Assembly (NCBI RefSeq): GCF_001294335.1 | Contig: NZ_LGKG01000112.1 | Span: 186,001 to 250,000 of the forward strand | Length of the DNA stretch: 64,000 nt | Direction: 5' to 3' | DNA from: Streptomyces chattanoogensis | GTDB lineage: Bacteria; Actinomycetota; Actinomycetes; Streptomycetales; Streptomycetaceae | The notes under the pieces: model-generated | Told to the model about the DNA's origin: nothing | What the model saw: the letters and a program-made list of their open reading frames with translations, nothing else | Database searches by the model: none | Shown: positions 27,976-37,597 of the stretch, one piece after another | Numbering within the stretch: the first letter of the stretch is position 1 | Layout: the number at the start of each line of letters is the position of its first letter | Position numbers and translations under genes: made by a program

Positions 27976-29034
27976 ATGCGGGGAGTACGGAAAGTACGGG
28001 GGCTGCGGGGCGCGGCAGACGGGAAGCGGCAGCCCGGCCGCCGGGCGGCGGCGGGCATGCTGCTCGCCGCGTCGCTGGCCGTGGCCGGGTGCAGCGGGAC
28101 GGACGGCATCGGTACGAGCGCCGACGCGAAGGCGGGGGGCGGGGCGGCGGTCGCGCCGTCGCGGGTGCCGGCCGCCGGGCAGACCACCGGCGCCGGTGCG
28201 GCGGCCGCGGCCAGGGGCCGGGAGGACAGGGCGGCGAAGCCCGTCCCGGACCAGATCATCCGGACGGCCACCCTCACCGTGCGGACCAAGGACGTGCAGG
28301 CCGCACTGGCCAAGGCCCGTACGGCGGTGGACGGCGCGGGCGGCTACGCCTCCGACGAGACCACGGACCGGGACAGCGGGGGCCGCGACCGGTCCCGGAT
28401 CGTGCTGCGGGTGCCGCCCAAGGAATACGACGCGATGCTGGGGCGGCTGGCCGGACTGGGCAGGCTCCTCTCGCGCGAGGTCTCGGCGAAGGACGTCACC
28501 GACCGGGTGGTGGACGTCGACAGCCGCCTGAGGACGCAGCGGGCGAGCGTCGGCCGGGTGCGGGCGCTGATGGACAAGGCGACGTCGATCAGCGACATCG
28601 TGTCGCTGGAGTCCGAACTGAGCACCCGGCAGGCGAACCTGGAGTCGCTGGAGGCCGAGCTGAAATCGCTCAAGGGGCGGACCGGCATGGCCACCATCAC
28701 CCTGCTGCTGCGGTCCCCGGACGCCCCGCCCGCACAGATGCCGGACCCGGACGGGCCGACGTCCTTCGGGGACGCGCTCTCCGGCGGCTGGGACGCGTTC
28801 ATGACGGCCGTGCGGTGGGTGCTGGTGGCGATCGGTGCGCTGCTGCCGTTCGCGGTGGCCGCGGCGCTGCTGTACGGGCTGTGGCGGCTGGTCCGGCGGC
28901 GGCTGCCGCTGGGGGCGCGTACCCGGAGGCGGGCGGACGGGGGCGACGGCTCGAAGGCGGCGGCCCCCGCAGCGGACCCGGCAGCGGTTCCGGCAGCGGG
29001 CGCTCCCGCGGAAGGTGGCCCGGGGACCCGTTGA
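27976..29034 (+). CDS. DUF4349 lipoprotein
   Basis: This protein has 352 aa. The lipobox LAVAGC puts the lipidated Cys near residue 39, so the protein is anchored outside the membrane. The DUF4349 domain (about 90-290) has a coiled-coil-like segment (STRQANLESLEAELKSLKG) and a single membrane helix near 276-305, followed by a basic, Ala/Pro-rich tail that would be cytoplasmic. The function is unknown; DUF4349 proteins are envelope-associated. It is divergent from hemG with a 175-nt gap. Confidence 0.85.
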   Translation: MRGVRKVRGLRGAADGKRQPGRRAAAGMLLAASLAVAGCSGTDGIGTSADAKAGGGAAVAPSRVPAAGQTTGAGAAAAARGREDRAAKPVPDQIIRTATLTVRTKDVQAALAKARTAVDGAGGYASDETTDRDSGGRDRSRIVLRVPPKEYDAMLGRLAGLGRLLSREVSAKDVTDRVVDVDSRLRTQRASVGRVRALMDKATSISDIVSLESELSTRQANLESLEAELKSLKGRTGMATITLLLRSPDAPPAQMPDPDGPTSFGDALSGGWDAFMTAVRWVLVAIGALLPFAVAAALLYGLWRLVRRRLPLGARTRRRADGGDGSKAAAPAADPAAVPAAGAPAEGGPGTR

Positions 29035-29151
29035 CAGCGGGCCACCGCAGGCAAAGACTCGGAGCCGGCGGCGACGATCTTCATACCGGACACCGGTCGT
29101 CGCACGCCGGCCACCACCACCGCCGAGCCGGGACAGCGAGGACAGCGCCTG

Positions 29152-30360
29152 ATGACCGACCCACGCGTACGGGATCACGTTCGGGATGTCTACATCGTCG
29201 ATGCCGTACGGACCCCCGTCGGCAAGTACGGCGGCGCCCTGGCCTCCGTCCGCCCCGACGATCTGGCCGCCCATGTGGTCAAAGCCCTGGTGGACCGCAC
29301 CCCGGGGCTCGATCCGGCGCGCATCGACGACGTGTACTTCGGCGATGCGAACGGCGCGGGCGAGGACAACCGCAATGTCGCGCGGATGGCCGTGCTGCTG
29401 GCCGGGCTGCCGGTCACCGTCCCCGGTGTCACCGTCAACCGGCTGTGCGGTTCCGGCCTGGAGGCCGTCATCCAGGCCGCCCGCGCCATCGCGCATGGCG
29501 ATGCGGCGATCGCGGTGGCGGGCGGCGTGGAGTCGATGAGCCGCGCGCCCTATGTGCTGCGCAAGCCCGAACGGGCCTTCCCCGCGGCCCATCAGGAGAT
29601 GTTCTCCTCGACGCTGGGCTGGCGGATGGTCAATCCGCGGATGGCCCCGGAGTGGACGGTGTCGCTGGGCGAGGGCGCCGAGCTGATCGCCGACGCGCAC
29701 GGCATCACCCGCGAGCAGCAGGACGTCTTCGCGCTGGCCAGCCACCAGAAGGCGGCGCGGGCCTGGCGGGAGGGCGCGTACGACGCGGAGGTGGTGCCGC
29801 TGCCGGACGTGGACCTGGCGCGCGACGAGACGATCCGCGAGAACGCGTCCCTGGAGTCGCTGTCCAAGCTGAAGCCGGTGTTCCGTACGGCCGGAGGCAC
29901 CGTCACGGCCGGGAACTCCTCGCCGCTGAACGACGGTGCCGCCGCGCTCCTCCTGGTCGACGAGGAGGGCCTGCGCGCCACCGGCCGCGAACCGCTGGCC
30001 CGGATCCGCGCGAGCGCGGTGACCGGCATCGAGCCGCAGCTGTTCGGCCTCGGCCCGGTGGAGGCGGTACGGCGCGCCCTGGAGCGGTCCGGCCGGACCT
30101 TCGCCGACCTCGCGACCTTCGAGCTCAACGAGGCGTTCGCGGCCCAGGCGCTGGGCTGCATCGGCCAGTGGCCGGAACTCGACCCCTCCGTGGTGAACCC
30201 CCGCGGCGGCGCCCTCGCCATCGGCCACCCCCTGGGCGCGTCCGGCGCCCGCCTCGCGGGCTCGGTTGCCCACCAGCTCGCCGCCCAGGGATCGGGCACG
30301 GGACTGGCGGCGCTGTGCATCGGCGTGGGGCAGGGGCTGGCGCTCGTACTGGAGCGTTAG
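29152..30360 (+). CDS. Acetyl-CoA acetyltransferase / beta-ketothiolase (PcaF-like)
   Basis: This protein has 402 aa. All thiolase catalytic blocks are present: nucleophile Cys99 in NRLCGSGLEA, NEAFAAQ, GHPLGASGAR with the base His, and CIGVGQG with the second Cys. The pattern GDANGAGEDNRNVARMA is closest to beta-ketoadipyl-CoA/acetyl-CoA thiolases. No other beta-ketoadipate genes are near, so a pathway cannot be assigned. It precedes the flavoprotein gene by 59 nt on the same strand. Confidence 0.88.
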   Translation: MTDPRVRDHVRDVYIVDAVRTPVGKYGGALASVRPDDLAAHVVKALVDRTPGLDPARIDDVYFGDANGAGEDNRNVARMAVLLAGLPVTVPGVTVNRLCGSGLEAVIQAARAIAHGDAAIAVAGGVESMSRAPYVLRKPERAFPAAHQEMFSSTLGWRMVNPRMAPEWTVSLGEGAELIADAHGITREQQDVFALASHQKAARAWREGAYDAEVVPLPDVDLARDETIRENASLESLSKLKPVFRTAGGTVTAGNSSPLNDGAAALLLVDEEGLRATGREPLARIRASAVTGIEPQLFGLGPVEAVRRALERSGRTFADLATFELNEAFAAQALGCIGQWPELDPSVVNPRGGALAIGHPLGASGARLAGSVAHQLAAQGSGTGLAALCIGVGQGLALVLER

Positions 30361-30419
30361 GCTCGGCGTCACGCGTGAAGGCACCCGGTGAAGGGCTGCC
30401 CGGCGAAGGGACACCCGGC

Positions 30420-31802
30420 ATGGCGGCGGAACGACTGGTGGTCGTCGGTGGCGATGCGGCGGGCATGGCCGCCGCATCGCACGCCCGGCGTCTGAAGGGG
30501 CCCGGCGAGCTGGCCATCACCGCCTTCGAGCGCGGCCACTTCACCTCGTACTCCGCCTGCGGCATCCCGTACTGGGTCGGCGGATCGGTCGACGGGCCGG
30601 ACGCGCTGATCGCCCGCACGGCCGAGGAGCACCGCGCCCGGGACATCGATCTGCGGCTGCGCACCGAGGTCACCGAACTCGACCTGGACGGCGGCCGGGT
30701 GCGTACCCGGGATCTGGACAACGGCGGCCAGGAGTCGTGGACCGGCTTCGACAAGCTGGTGCTGGCGACCGGCGCGCGGCCGATACGGCCGCCGCTGCCC
30801 GGCATCGACGCGCCGGGCGTGCACGGCGTGCAGACCCTGGACGACGGCCAGGCCCTGCTGGACAGCCTGACCGCGGCCGAGGGCCGGCGGGCCGTGGTCA
30901 TCGGCGCCGGCTACATCGGCGTCGAGATGGCCGAGGCGCTCATCAACCGCGGCTACCGGGTCACGGTCCTGGAGGCCCGGGAGCAGCCGATGTCCACCCT
31001 CGACCCGGACATGGGCGCACTGGTGCACGAGGCGATGTGCGGGCTGGGAATCGAGACGGTGCGCGGCGCCGCGGTCACCGCGGTGCTGACGGACGCGTCC
31101 GGGCGGGCGCGCGCGGTGGCCACGCAGGACGCCGAGTACCCGGCGGACGTGGTGGTGCTGGGCATGGGCGTACGGCCCGAGACCGCCCTCGCCGCCGCGG
31201 CCGGGCTGCCGCTGGGCGAGTCCGGCGGGCTGCTCACGGACCTGGCGATGCGGGTGCGCGGCAAGGAGCACATCTGGGCGGGCGGCGACTGTGTCGAGGT
31301 CCTCGACCTGGTCTCCGGACGCGAGCGGCACATCGCGCTGGGCACCCACGCCAACAAGCACGGCCAGGTCATCGGCGCCAACGCGGCCGGCGGCTATGCG
31401 ACGTTCCCGGGTGTGGTCGGCACGGCCGTCAGCAAGGTCTGCGATCTGGAGATCGCCCGGACGGGGCTGCTGGAACGCCATGCCCGCGCCGCCGGTCTGC
31501 GGTTCGTCAGCGTCACGATCGAGTCCACCAGCCGCGCCGGCTACTACCCGGGCGCCCGCCCGATGCACGTCAAGATGCTCGCCGAGCGCCGTACGGGACG
31601 GCTGCTGGGCGTGCAGATCGTCGGCCGGGAGGGGGCGGGCAAGAGAGTGGACATCGCGGCGGTCGCGCTGACCGCCGGGATGACCGTCGAACAGATGACG
31701 ACCCTGGACCTGGGCTACGCCCCGCCGTTCTCGCCGGTCTGGGACCCGGTGCTGGTGGCGGCGCGCAAGGCCACGGCGGCGGTGCGGGAGGCGGGGATCT
31801 GA
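30420..31802 (+). CDS. CoA-disulfide reductase-like FAD oxidoreductase
   Basis: This protein has 460 aa. N-terminal FAD motif VVVGGDAAGMAAASHARR, then SACGIPYW with the single redox Cys that marks the CoA-disulfide reductase/NADH oxidase group. The NAD(P) motif VIGAGYIGVEMAEAL is central, and the second FAD motif IWAGGDCVEV is near residue 285. The C-terminal dimerisation domain is complete. ATG at 30420 has GAAGGG 9 nt upstream; the frame is open further upstream. Substrate could be CoA disulfide, mycothiol-related or oxygen. Confidence 0.85.
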   Translation: MAAERLVVVGGDAAGMAAASHARRLKGPGELAITAFERGHFTSYSACGIPYWVGGSVDGPDALIARTAEEHRARDIDLRLRTEVTELDLDGGRVRTRDLDNGGQESWTGFDKLVLATGARPIRPPLPGIDAPGVHGVQTLDDGQALLDSLTAAEGRRAVVIGAGYIGVEMAEALINRGYRVTVLEAREQPMSTLDPDMGALVHEAMCGLGIETVRGAAVTAVLTDASGRARAVATQDAEYPADVVVLGMGVRPETALAAAAGLPLGESGGLLTDLAMRVRGKEHIWAGGDCVEVLDLVSGRERHIALGTHANKHGQVIGANAAGGYATFPGVVGTAVSKVCDLEIARTGLLERHARAAGLRFVSVTIESTSRAGYYPGARPMHVKMLAERRTGRLLGVQIVGREGAGKRVDIAAVALTAGMTVEQMTTLDLGYAPPFSPVWDPVLVAARKATAAVREAGI

Positions 31803-31812
31803 GCGGGGGCGC

Positions 31813-33270
31813 TCACTCCTCGTCCGCCTCCTCGTCCCACTGCTCCATCGACTCCAGCCACTCCTCGGCGACCGGGGCGAGGTTGCGCGGGCAGGCCCAG
31901 GCGTCGAGCGGCCGGGCTCCCTCGGGTTCCGGGAAGGACTCCGGGGCGCAGAGGTGGGCAAGGTGGGCGCTCACCTCGCCGGGCAGGCCGTCGCCGGTTC
32001 CCGGGTGATCGTCCCCGTGCGGGCAGGTGTCGGGCGGCGGTGCCGAGGCCGCCTCCTCGAACAGGGGGCGTACGGACCGGTAGACGGACGACGGCGGGTC
32101 CGGGTAGGCGTTGTCGAGGCTGCGGGCGGCGGCCAGGAAGAGGAAGAGGCGTTCTCGGGCGTCGCCGGTGCCTTTGGCGTGGCGGCGAGCGGCCCACAGC
32201 GCGAGGTCCTCGGCATACGTCTCGTTCGAGGAGCAGGGCTCCAGCCGTTCCGCGATCCTGCCCACGGCCAACTCCCCGTCGGCACGCAGGTATTCGGCGT
32301 CCAGGTGGCCGGTGAGCCGCTCGCCGAAGAGCCGGTCGCGGGCTTCGGTGAGGTGGTCACGGGTGTCCTGGGCGAGGTCGCGCAGCAGGGCGGGACAGGT
32401 CCAGACGTCCGGCAGGGCGTCCCCGTACCCCTCCCGGAGACGGGCGCGGCCGCCCGGGGTGAGGAGGTAGTAGCCGGTGCCCGCGGCCGTGTCCGGGTCC
32501 TCCGAGACCTCGGGATGCTCCTCGTCGGTGTGCGCGCAGGCCGCGCCGTCCAGCCGCACCAGTGCGTCCTCCAGGGCCTCGATCATGTCGTCGAGCACCC
32601 AACGCTGCCGGATCATCCCGGAAGCGGCGTACCAGCAGCCGGCCCTGAGCAGGACGAGGTGTCCGGCGAGCGCTCCCCTGCTGGGGTGCGTGGGCATCCA
32701 GGATCCGGCCGCGATCTCGTACGCGGGATCGGCACCACCGCGCGGGTAGCCGTGCAGGACCGATGCGAGGTCCCTGATATTGCCCTCGTGATGCTCCGGC
32801 ACCCGGTCGGGAATGCCCTCCACGGTGCCGGGCGCGATGATCTCCGCGGCGATCCGGGCGGCCATCGCCACGGCGTGCGGGCAGCGGTGCTCCGCCCCGA
32901 GCAGTACGGGATCGGGCACGTCGGCGCATACCGAGAGCTCGTCGGACTCGATGCCGTCCAGGGCGCTCTCGTACGGGTGGGTCTCGTGGCCGCAGGGCGG
33001 CGGGTCGCCGATGGCGCGGTACGCGGCCCGCAGCGCTTCGACGGCGGGCCCGGTCACCGCCGCACCCTCGCGTGTGGCGATATAGCGGGTCATCGAGAGC
33101 AGTCCGTAGACCCATACATGGGCGCGCTCGCCGCCCGGGTCGGCGGCGAGCCGGCGTATGCAGTCGAGGACAACCGGACCGGCCTCGTCCGCCGGGGATT
33201 CGGGCCCGACCTGCTTCCAGGCGGCGGTCAGTGCGGCGAGGTCCGGAGCGTCCGGCGGCGTGGCGTTCAT
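31813..33270 (-). CDS. Hypothetical protein, unknown family
   Basis: This protein has 485 aa. It is acidic and probably all-alpha, with no signal peptide or membrane helix. Repeating helical stretches (AVAMAARIAAEII, LLRDLAQDTRDHL, ERLFLFLAAARSLD) suggest a repeat-like scaffold. Several conserved-looking Cys/His pairs (PPCGHETH, EHRCPHA, DTCPHGDDH) might bind metal. It converges on the flavoprotein gene with an 11-nt gap. I do not recognise it. Confidence 0.7.
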   Translation of the reverse strand: MNATPPDAPDLAALTAAWKQVGPESPADEAGPVVLDCIRRLAADPGGERAHVWVYGLLSMTRYIATREGAAVTGPAVEALRAAYRAIGDPPPCGHETHPYESALDGIESDELSVCADVPDPVLLGAEHRCPHAVAMAARIAAEIIAPGTVEGIPDRVPEHHEGNIRDLASVLHGYPRGGADPAYEIAAGSWMPTHPSRGALAGHLVLLRAGCWYAASGMIRQRWVLDDMIEALEDALVRLDGAACAHTDEEHPEVSEDPDTAAGTGYYLLTPGGRARLREGYGDALPDVWTCPALLRDLAQDTRDHLTEARDRLFGERLTGHLDAEYLRADGELAVGRIAERLEPCSSNETYAEDLALWAARRHAKGTGDARERLFLFLAAARSLDNAYPDPPSSVYRSVRPLFEEAASAPPPDTCPHGDDHPGTGDGLPGEVSAHLAHLCAPESFPEPEGARPLDAWACPRNLAPVAEEWLESMEQWDEEADEE

Positions 33271-33307
33271 GATCCGTACGACGCGCGGCCGCCCGCCGGA
33301 GTTCCGC

Positions 33308-34375
33308 TCAGCGCGCGCTCTGCTCGTGCACGTACTCGACGAGCCGGGTCAGGGCCTCGGGGTCCGTGTTCGGCAGCACGCCGTGCCCGAGGTTGAACAC
33401 ATGTCCCTCCAGCCCGGCGGCCGCGTCCAGGACCTCGCGGGCCTTGGTTTCGACGGCCTCGCGGGGGGCGAAGAGCACGGCCGGGTCGATGTTGCCCTGG
33501 AGCGCCTTGCCGGGGCCGACGCGGCGGGCCGCCTCGTCGAGGGGGACGCGCCAGTCGACGCCGACGACGTCCGCGCCGGCCTCGCCCATCAGGCCGAGGA
33601 GTTCGCCGGTGCCGACGCCGAAGTGGATGCGCGGGACGCCGTAGTCCTCGACGGCCCGGAAGACCTTGGCGGAGGCGGGCATCACGGAGCGGCGGTAGTC
33701 GGCGGGCGCGAGGGCGCCGACCCAGGAGTCGAAGAGCTGAACCGCACTCGCCCCGGCCTCGATCTGCACCTTGAGGAAGGCGGCCGTGATGTCTGCCAGG
33801 CGGTCCAGGAGGTCGGCCCACAGCTGCGGGTCGCCGTACATGAGGGCCTTGGTGCGCTCGTGGTTACGGGACGGGCCGCCCTCGATCAGATAGCTGGCCA
33901 GGGTGAAGGGGGCGCCGGCGAAGCCGATGAGCGGGGTGCTGCCCAGCTCGCGCACCAGCATGCCGATGGCCTCGGTGACGTACGAGACGTCGCCGGGCTC
34001 CAGGGCGCGCAGCTGCTCCAGGTCGGCGCGGGTGCGGATCGGGTTCTCGACGACCGGGCCGATGCCCGGCTTGATGTCGAGGTCGATGCCGATGGCCTTG
34101 AGGGGGACGACGATGTCGCTGAAGTAGATGGCGGCGTCGACGTTGTGGCGGCGTACCGGCTGGAGCGTGATCTCGGTGACGAGGTCGGGCCGCATGCACG
34201 AGTCGAGCATCGCGATGCCCTCGCGGACCTTGCGGTACTCCGGCAGTGAGCGCCCGGCCTGGCGCATGAACCACACGGGGGTGTGCGGCACCGGCTCGCG
34301 CCGGCAGGCCTTGAGGAATGCCGAGTGGTACGTACCGGTCTGCTGCTGGCCCGCGGGCTCGTCGTTGGCGCTCAC
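33308..34375 (-). CDS. hemE: Uroporphyrinogen decarboxylase
   Basis: This protein has 355 aa and a GTG start at 34375, where family similarity begins. The family signature [15 protein letters not shown] is near residue 35, and [16 protein letters not shown] and [17 protein letters not shown] follow. The active-site Asp is in the YFSDI block. HemE removes four acetate carboxyls from uroporphyrinogen III to give coproporphyrinogen III, feeding hemG and hemQ located 6-8 kb away. Confidence 0.95.
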   Translation of the reverse strand: MSANDEPAGQQQTGTYHSAFLKACRREPVPHTPVWFMRQAGRSLPEYRKVREGIAMLDSCMRPDLVTEITLQPVRRHNVDAAIYFSDIVVPLKAIGIDLDIKPGIGPVVENPIRTRADLEQLRALEPGDVSYVTEAIGMLVRELGSTPLIGFAGAPFTLASYLIEGGPSRNHERTKALMYGDPQLWADLLDRLADITAAFLKVQIEAGASAVQLFDSWVGALAPADYRRSVMPASAKVFRAVEDYGVPRIHFGVGTGELLGLMGEAGADVVGVDWRVPLDEAARRVGPGKALQGNIDPAVLFAPREAVETKAREVLDAAAGLEGHVFNLGHGVLPNTDPEALTRLVEYVHEQSAR

Positions 34376-34521
34376 GCCCCAAATCTTCGCACGAGGGGCC
34401 CCTGCCCATTCCGGTAGGTGGCCCTCCGTGACCGGCGCACGGGGGCACACGTCCGAATGGGCGACGCGCGCACCGGGTGTCCTCCCCGGATGAGCGCCTC
34501 CTTCCGCCTAATCTTCCGGGC

Positions 34522-35178
34522 ATGGCTGCGGCTCATGAACACCTCGCGGACAGCGCGGACGAGACCCCGATCCCCTTCCGTCAGGCGGTCGAGGCGCTCC
34601 GTGCGGCACGGCTGCGGCCGGAGATCGAGATCGACCCGACGCCCGCGCCCAAGCGGCTCGCCCCGTTCGCGTACGCCCTGGAGGCGGCGGTGGTCGAACC
34701 GGGCGCGGGGCCGGACGGCGAGGACGTGGACCTTGCGGACGGGCGGCTGGTGCTGCTGTACAACCCGGCCGGGGACGATGCCTGGCAGGGCACCTTCCGT
34801 GTGGTGACGCTGGCACGGGCGGAGCTGGAGCCGGAGATGGGCGCCGATCCGCTGCTGCCCGAGGTGTCCTGGTCGTGGCTGACCGGTGCGCTGGAGGCGC
34901 GCGAGGTGGAGTACGGCGAGCCGAGCGGTACGGTCACCCGCGCCGCATCGCACTACTTCGGGGGCCTGGCCGCGCGGGAGCCCGCGACGCAGATCGAGAT
35001 CCGGGCGTCGTGGACGCCGGCCGAGGGGCCGGACGGGGCGCCGGACATGGCGGCGCATCTGGCGGCCTGGTGCGATCTGCTGTGCCAGGTGGCGGGCCTG
35101 CCGCCGGCCACCCTCGACCCGGTACCGCGCGGCGGGGTGGTGGCGCTGCCGCAGCGCCGGGGGCCCAAGCCGCACTAG
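34522..35178 (+). CDS. DUF3000 family protein
   Basis: This protein has 218 aa from the ATG at 34522. The N-terminal PFRQAVEALRAARLRPEIEI, the block APFAYALEAAVV and VSWSWLTGALEAREVEYGE match the DUF3000 family, which is confined to actinobacteria and has no known function. It is soluble and acidic. It is divergent from hemE with a 146-nt gap, a neighbourhood I recall as conserved. Confidence 0.82.
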   Translation: MAAAHEHLADSADETPIPFRQAVEALRAARLRPEIEIDPTPAPKRLAPFAYALEAAVVEPGAGPDGEDVDLADGRLVLLYNPAGDDAWQGTFRVVTLARAELEPEMGADPLLPEVSWSWLTGALEAREVEYGEPSGTVTRAASHYFGGLAAREPATQIEIRASWTPAEGPDGAPDMAAHLAAWCDLLCQVAGLPPATLDPVPRGGVVALPQRRGPKPH

Positions 35179-35507
35179 CCCCGTACGGAGGGGCGAACCG
35201 GGGCGGGGGCCGTTGACCCTTGCGGCCGGTGATCAGGGACCCGGTATGCCTTACACACGCCGATCATGTTCGCGCATGATCGGCGTCTTGGCGTGCCCAG
35301 GTGAAGGCGGGTGCGCAAGCACTGCTCACTCGATGTTCACCCTTGATCGCTCAGGCATCCGATTTGCCCGAATTGCCCCTAACTAAATCGTGATCAAAGT
35401 CTAAAGTCCCGCCGGATTGCTGCCGAAGAGGTCAGTGACCCTTCCAACACGGAGCTTCCGGCTCTCCCCAGCCGGCTTCCGTCCCCGCCACTCCCCCAGG
35501 AGGCCCG
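35179..35507. other. 329-nt intergenic region with a 12-bp hairpin
   Basis: No gene is seen. A perfect hairpin at 35257-35286 has arms ACGCCGATCATG and CATGATCGGCGT around a 6-nt loop and probably ends the DUF3000 transcript, or could serve as an operator. The stretch 35330-35410 is unusually AT-rich (TAACTAAATCGTGATCAAAG) and probably holds the promoter of the response regulator gene. Confidence 0.6.
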
Positions 35508-36170
35508 GTGTCTGTTCTCCTCGAGCAACCTTCGAGCCTGGTCGCCTACCGCCCGAACAAGCCGACGGCCATGGTCGTCGTGGCCGACCCTCGCGTCCGC
35601 TCCACCGTCACCCGCCACCTGTGGGCCCTCGGAGTACGTGACGTGATCGAGGCGTCGTCCATCGCGGAGGCCCGTCCCCGCGTCGGCAACCCGCGCGACA
35701 TCTGCGTTGCCGACGTCCACCTGCCCGACGGCTCCGGCCTCACGCTCCTGTCCGAGACGCGCGCCGCGGGCTGGCCCAACGGCCTCGCGCTCTCGGCGGC
35801 CGATGACATCGGCGCGGTACGCAACGCGCTGGCCGGCGGCGTCAAGGGCTATGTCGTCACCGGCACCCGCACCAACCTCGGCCTGCCCGGCCGCCCCGGC
35901 GCCGCCCCGATCGGCGCCAACGCGGCCCGGATGCAGCGCCGGCCTCCGGGCGCCCCCGGGCACCCCGGTGGCTACCGCGAGCTGTCGGGCCGGGAGGTCG
36001 AGGTGCTGCGGCTGGTTGCGGAGGGCCAGTCCAACAAGGCCATCGGCGTCTCGATGGGGCTCTCGGCACTGACCGTGAAGAGCCATCTCGCCCGTATCGC
36101 CCGCAAGCTCGGCACCGGTGACCGGGCCGGAATGGTGGCGGTGGCACTGCGCACCGGCATCATCCACTGA
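35508..36170 (+). CDS. Orphan LuxR-type response regulator with degenerate receiver
   Basis: This protein has 220 aa; the GTG start has AGGAGG 5 nt upstream. The receiver (about 20-118) keeps a candidate phospho-acceptor Asp in VADVHLPDGSG. However, the acidic pair is reduced to VVADPR and the usual Lys of GYLLK is missing, the segment being GYVVTGT. A Pro/Gly/Ala-rich linker leads to an intact LuxR helix-turn-helix (about 155-215, with SGREVEVLRLVAEG and LTVKSHLARIARKLG). No kinase is adjacent. It may act without conventional phosphorylation. Confidence 0.88.
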   Translation: MSVLLEQPSSLVAYRPNKPTAMVVVADPRVRSTVTRHLWALGVRDVIEASSIAEARPRVGNPRDICVADVHLPDGSGLTLLSETRAAGWPNGLALSAADDIGAVRNALAGGVKGYVVTGTRTNLGLPGRPGAAPIGANAARMQRRPPGAPGHPGGYRELSGREVEVLRLVAEGQSNKAIGVSMGLSALTVKSHLARIARKLGTGDRAGMVAVALRTGIIH

Positions 36171-36189
36171 CCCCTTCACCCGACCGTCC

Positions 36190-36221
36190 CGCCCGTCGAG
36201 GGAACGTTCCCTCGACGGGCG
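36190..36221. terminator. 32-nt perfect palindrome between regulator and rnd
   Basis: Half-site CGCCCGTCGAGGGAAC is followed directly by its exact complement, centred on AACGTT. It starts 20 nt after the response regulator stop. It is most likely a terminator hairpin, but the symmetry and position 28 nt before the rnd GTG also allow an operator role. Confidence 0.65.
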
Positions 36222-36249
36222 ACGTGCATACACAGATACCCTTGGCCAC

Positions 36250-37533
36250 GTGACCGACGCCCAAAAGACCGCAGCAGAGACAACAGACACGACACTGCGA
36301 GCACCCGGAGACTCGCCTCCGGACACCCGACCGGCGCCGGTCCCGCTCCTGGAGCCGCGCGAGGGCATCCCCCCGGTGACCGCCGATGACGCGGCGCTCG
36401 CCGAGGTGATCGCGGCCTTCGCGGCGGGCCACGGCCCGGTCGCCGTCGACGCCGAGCGCGCGTCCGGCTACCGCTACGGCCAGCGCGCCTATCTCGTCCA
36501 GCTGCGCCGCGAGGGCGCCGGCAGCGTGCTGATCGACCCGGTCGGCTGCCCGGACCTCGCCGCGCTCGGCGAGGCGATCGGCGACACCGAGTGGGTCCTG
36601 CACGCCGCCACCCAGGACCTGCCCTGTCTGCGCGACATAGGGATGGTCCCCACCCGGCTGTTCGACACCGAGCTGGCCGGGCGGCTGGCCGGCTTCGCCC
36701 GGGTCGGCCTGGGGGCGATGGTCGAGAACGTCCTCGGCTTCGCCCTGGAGAAGGGCCACTCCGCCGTCGACTGGTCCACCCGCCCGCTGCCCGAGCCCTG
36801 GCTGCGCTATGCCGCCCTCGATGTCGAGCTGCTGGTGGATCTGCGCGACGCGCTGGAGGAGGAGCTCGAGCGGCAGGGGAAGCTGGAGTGGGCCCGCCAG
36901 GAGTTCGCGGCCATCGCCGCCGCTCCCCCGCCGCCGCCCCGCAAGGACCCCTGGCGCCGTACGTCCGGCATGCACAAGGTGCGCCGGCGCCGCCAGATGG
37001 CCGTCGTACGGGAGCTGTGGACGGCCCGGGACCAGGTCGCCCAGCGGCGCGACGTCTCGCCGGGCAAGGTCCTCGGGGACGGCGCGATCGTCGAGGCGGC
37101 GCTGAACCTCCCGGCGAACAGCCACGCCCTGGCCGCGCTGCCCGGCTTCGGGCACCGCATGGGCCGCCGTCAGCTCGAGCAGTGGCAGGCCGCGGTGGAC
37201 CGCGCCCGCGCGCTGCCCGAGAACGAACTGCCGCAGCCCGGCCAGCCGCTCAACGGCCCGCCGCCGCCCCGCTCCTGGGCCGACAAGGACCCGGCCGCCG
37301 CGGCGCGGCTGTCGGCCGCCCGCGCCGCGGTGACCGCGCTCGCCGAGCGGCTGAACCTCCCGCAGGAGAATCTGATCACCCCGGACACGGTGCGCCGGCT
37401 GTGCTGGGAGCCCCCGGCCGAGCCCGCCCACGAGGCGGTCGCCGAGGTGCTGGCCGGGTACGGCGCCCGCGCCTGGCAGATCGAGCTGGTCGCCCCGCTC
37501 CTCACCGAGGCGCTGCGCAGCAACGGCGGCTGA
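36250..37533 (+). CDS. rnd: Ribonuclease D-like 3'-5' exoribonuclease
   Basis: This protein has 427 aa and a GTG start. The DnaQ-like exonuclease domain (about 45-215) carries the DEDD residues: VAVDAERASG (Asp-Glu), ATQDLPCL and LRYAALDVELL. Two HRDC domains follow, the first around 245-320 and a second at the C-terminus. Role: 3' maturation or decay of stable RNA. It ends at a strong intrinsic terminator. Confidence 0.92.
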   Translation: MTDAQKTAAETTDTTLRAPGDSPPDTRPAPVPLLEPREGIPPVTADDAALAEVIAAFAAGHGPVAVDAERASGYRYGQRAYLVQLRREGAGSVLIDPVGCPDLAALGEAIGDTEWVLHAATQDLPCLRDIGMVPTRLFDTELAGRLAGFARVGLGAMVENVLGFALEKGHSAVDWSTRPLPEPWLRYAALDVELLVDLRDALEEELERQGKLEWARQEFAAIAAAPPPPPRKDPWRRTSGMHKVRRRRQMAVVRELWTARDQVAQRRDVSPGKVLGDGAIVEAALNLPANSHALAALPGFGHRMGRRQLEQWQAAVDRARALPENELPQPGQPLNGPPPPRSWADKDPAAAARLSAARAAVTALAERLNLPQENLITPDTVRRLCWEPPAEPAHEAVAEVLAGYGARAWQIELVAPLLTEALRSNGG

Positions 37534-37553
37534 CCAGCGACAACCGGCCACTC

Positions 37554-37597
37554 AAGGCCCCGGCCGCGTGCAAGGACACGCGGCCGGGGCCTTTTTG
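37554..37597 (+). terminator. Intrinsic terminator of rnd
   Basis: Sixteen-base perfect stem AAGGCCCCGGCCGCGT with its complement at 37578-37593, an 8-nt loop and a TTTTT run. It sits about 20 nt after the rnd stop and is the clearest textbook terminator in the window. Confidence 0.92.
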
